Shown here piece after piece: positions 61,871-64,000 of a stretch of DNA of 64,000 bases; positions within the stretch are counted from its first letter, which is position 1; each line of letters opens with the position of its first letter. Origin of the DNA: Molossus alvarezi. Taxonomy: Eukaryota > Chordata > Mammalia > Chiroptera > Molossidae. The stretch lies in NCBI GenBank assembly GCA_037176705.1, contig CM073898.1, positions 20,949,501 to 21,013,500 on the forward strand, given 5' to 3'. The notes under the pieces are model-generated. The model did not search any database, was not told where the DNA came from, and worked only from the letters and a program-made list of their open reading frames with translations. Both the position numbers and the translations under genes were made by a program.

Positions 61871-62525
61871 TTGTGCCAACTGAGGTCCCAGAAAAAATAA
61901 AATACTTTACTAATTTAGTATGCTGCTTTTGTACACATTAGTAATTATTTTAATAGACTATCACTTTCAAAACACGTTGATTCTTGAAATGTTTACAGAC
62001 TGAGCATTTAAAACGAGTGGTGCATATTGATGCACTTTCTTCTGTATTCTTACTTTCAGATTTAAAACCATGAATGGGATTGTAATATGAATTTCATTAC
62101 TTTAAGATTTAAAACTACACATGTGGGATTGTAACGTGAATTTATAGGCAGAGATAATATACCTCGTCCAAACAAGAAAGGAAAAACACAATTGAGTGTT
62201 TTCCTGTCGACTTTTATCACTGTGTGTAATTAGGACCATAAGTCTGAGCTCACCTTCCCTATTGTTCACAGTGCAGGGGCCTCATTTCCTCGGCCACGTC
62301 TCACGCGTGGCTCGGCACCAGGGGCTAGGTGACACCCGGTGCGTGTCTGCTAGACGCACTTTCTGAGAGAGGCGTGCTCGTTCAGTCTTCCTTTCGGGCA
62401 CCTGTATTTAATGAATCAGTGCTGCGTGCCAGGCACCCTGGTGATACACGCTGATGAGATATGGGCCTCTCCCTGAAGTTCAGAGTGAAAACAGAGATGT
62501 GGGCACCCTCTCTCTGGAACCTTGC

Positions 62526-62760
62526 TGCTCACAGTGTGGTCTGCAGACTGTCAACCTCGGCATCACCTGGGGCTTGAAAAATGCAGAATCTCGGTCCAGG
62601 GTGGATCGACATCTTCATCCAGGATGCACACCAAAAGGCCCACGGGCGATGCCAGTGCCGTCAGCCCTGGGCGAGGTCAAGCTGATTCTGCAGGTAGATC
62701 CCCGTCACAGCAGTGGATGATTGAGGATGCACTCTCATTGCCTCTAGGAAGCTGCCTTGA
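62526..62760. repeat. MER5-like hAT remnant
   Basis: ACAGTGTGGTCTGCAGACTG, CGGCATCACCTGGGGCTTGA and AAATGCAGAATCTCGGTCC match the MER5A-type pattern. The right end is unclear. Confidence 0.55.
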
Positions 62761-63472
62761 GATCCGTCGTCTAATACAGATAGCACAGAGGTGCCTTGTG
62801 TCAACTGTGTAACCTGCTGTGGGGCTCAGCCCTCTGCCTGCATCCCAAGCATCTGGGATAGACAGTGTAAAGGCTAAAGAAAAGCGAAATAGCCAGGAAA
62901 TTGCCAGGTGGTGAGGGGACCTGGGTAGTTGGAAGGACAAGAGATACCTTCTGGGTACCCTGAGTGCCTAGTGCAGATGCATTAGCAGCTTATCAATCAA
63001 CAGTCAGGATGAGCCGGGACCTCTTTAAGGAAGAGGCACCTGGGATCTGTTTTCACTCTTGGGCAGACGGAGTGTGAGACATGGACGAGCCGTGCTGGGG
63101 GGTTTGCGGGGCCCAGTCACGGGCCCGGGAGGAGTCTGGCTGGAGCAGTGCGCACGCTGTCAGGGTAGACGTGGTAAATGTGGGAGCAGGGAGGCCCGGT
63201 CACTCACAGCACAGCAGGAGGAGGAGGGCGCCTGAGCTCTGCCGGGGGAGGGAAGCCTGCAGGCCTGAAAGGGCCCAGAGAGGCCATCAGCATGCAGTTC
63301 TCCAGCATGGCTCAGGGTGGCTCGACTTTTGTTTTTTAAAAAGTGTAAGGATGATATTCTCACAGATCTCACGAGGCTTGTCATTGTCATTGAAGATGGT
63401 GATAGTTACCTTTGTTTTTGTTATTGTTTGGTTGTTTCTAACTTACCAGTTTCTTCTGTGCATTTTTTTAAG

Positions 63473-63670
63473 GTCCTTAAAATCCTGGTGAGGGCAGTGA
63501 ATGATGGGATGACCGACCGCAGCGGCGATGTCGCAGCCGGCCTCAAAGGAAAGCTGCAGGAGTTACTGGGCAGAGTCACGTCGAGAGTGACAAATGACGG
63601 GGAGCTCTGGAGGCTGTACGCCGAGGTGTATGGGAACGGGCAGAGCGAGAAGCCTGCGGACAACGAAAAG
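63473..63670 (+). CDS. TTC27: TTC27 internal coding exon with GC donor
   Basis: Sixty-six codons in phase 0, from [15 protein letters not shown] to SEKPADNEK. The acceptor is TTCTTCTGTGCATTTTTTTAAG. The 3' end is AAG|GCAAGT: no GT is available at the point where the TTC27 protein match stops. Reading on gives a product (ASPPLLLW) that does not resemble TTC27, where a new exon beginning with alanine is expected. I therefore call a GC-AG intron. The exon has high third-position GC (49 of 66). It follows the TPR array and carries the [20 protein letters not shown] helical stretch, likely another TPR-like helix pair. The remaining C-terminal exons are outside the window. Confidence 0.93.
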
Positions 63671-64000
63671 GCAAGTCCTCCGCTGCTGCTCTGGGGTGGA
63701 CATTGTGCAGCAGATCTGCTGTTTGATGTTTGGAGGAAAGTTGAATGGTTTGAAAGATAAGATGAATGTGCTCAAGTTTTCCATTTTGATTCAGTCTTTA
63801 ATGTAAGCACTTTGAATTGTGGGCAGGTTAAGACTTGTAAGCATTCATCTTTTCTCTGTCCAAGGATGTTCCTTATGCAGTTGTTGTGTCCTGCCAGAGG
63901 GTCTCTCCAAGCTGCTTCCCTGCCTACCAGGGCTGCAGCACACGGCTGGCTGTTGTGATGTCCTCTGTGCCTCCGCAGGCTCCTTGCTCAGGACTGAAAG
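63671..64000 (+). other. TTC27: TTC27 intron (5' part), GC donor
   Basis: Intron opening with GCAAGT. I see no exon with a TTC27 match before the window end and no repeat. Confidence 0.8.

Overview
This window is nuclear DNA from a bat, most likely a vespertilionid. It carries more than thirty tRNA-derived SINEs of the Ves type. It also carries a SPIN-like hAT element, a second short hAT element and small mariner/Tigger-like elements, a mix known from vesper bats. Species cannot be fixed from the sequence alone.

The only gene I can support is TTC27 (tetratricopeptide repeat protein 27), on the + strand. Seven consecutive internal coding exons lie at 285-380, 4318-4440, 21288-21515, 32505-32603, 36737-36789, 47411-47576 and 63473-63670. 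They join in frame into 321 residues that match my memory of the central and C-terminal-central part of human TTC27. Neither start nor stop codon is in the window, so everything else is intron. Five introns use GT-AG. The one after the last exon starts with GC in a strong AAG|GCAAGT context, and the donor of the intron before the first exon is outside the window.

The introns are a layered record of transposons. Oldest are MIR, L2 and L1M fragments, ERVL/MaLR-like pieces and old hAT pieces. Above these lies a nearly full-length L1 (38463-44143, antisense). Youngest are Ves SINEs, many with clear target-site duplications (TSDs). I use two names for the SINEs. Variant A has a 3' end like CCTCGGGTGAGGATAAA. 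Variant B has a 3' end like AAATCAATAAA. Most L1 and SINE copies are antisense to TTC27.

Points most worth a second look: (1) a Ves SINE fused to the very 5' end of the L1 inside one shared 15-bp TSD, as expected from template switching; (2) a perfect 94-bp inverted repeat (498-591 and 1749-1842) right after the first exon; (3) a SPIN-like hAT copy with TSD; (4) the GC splice donor; (5) a three-copy GC-rich 106-108 bp tandem repeat near 49 kb; (6) strong exon-to-exon swings in third-position GC. I found no convincing new protein-coding system.
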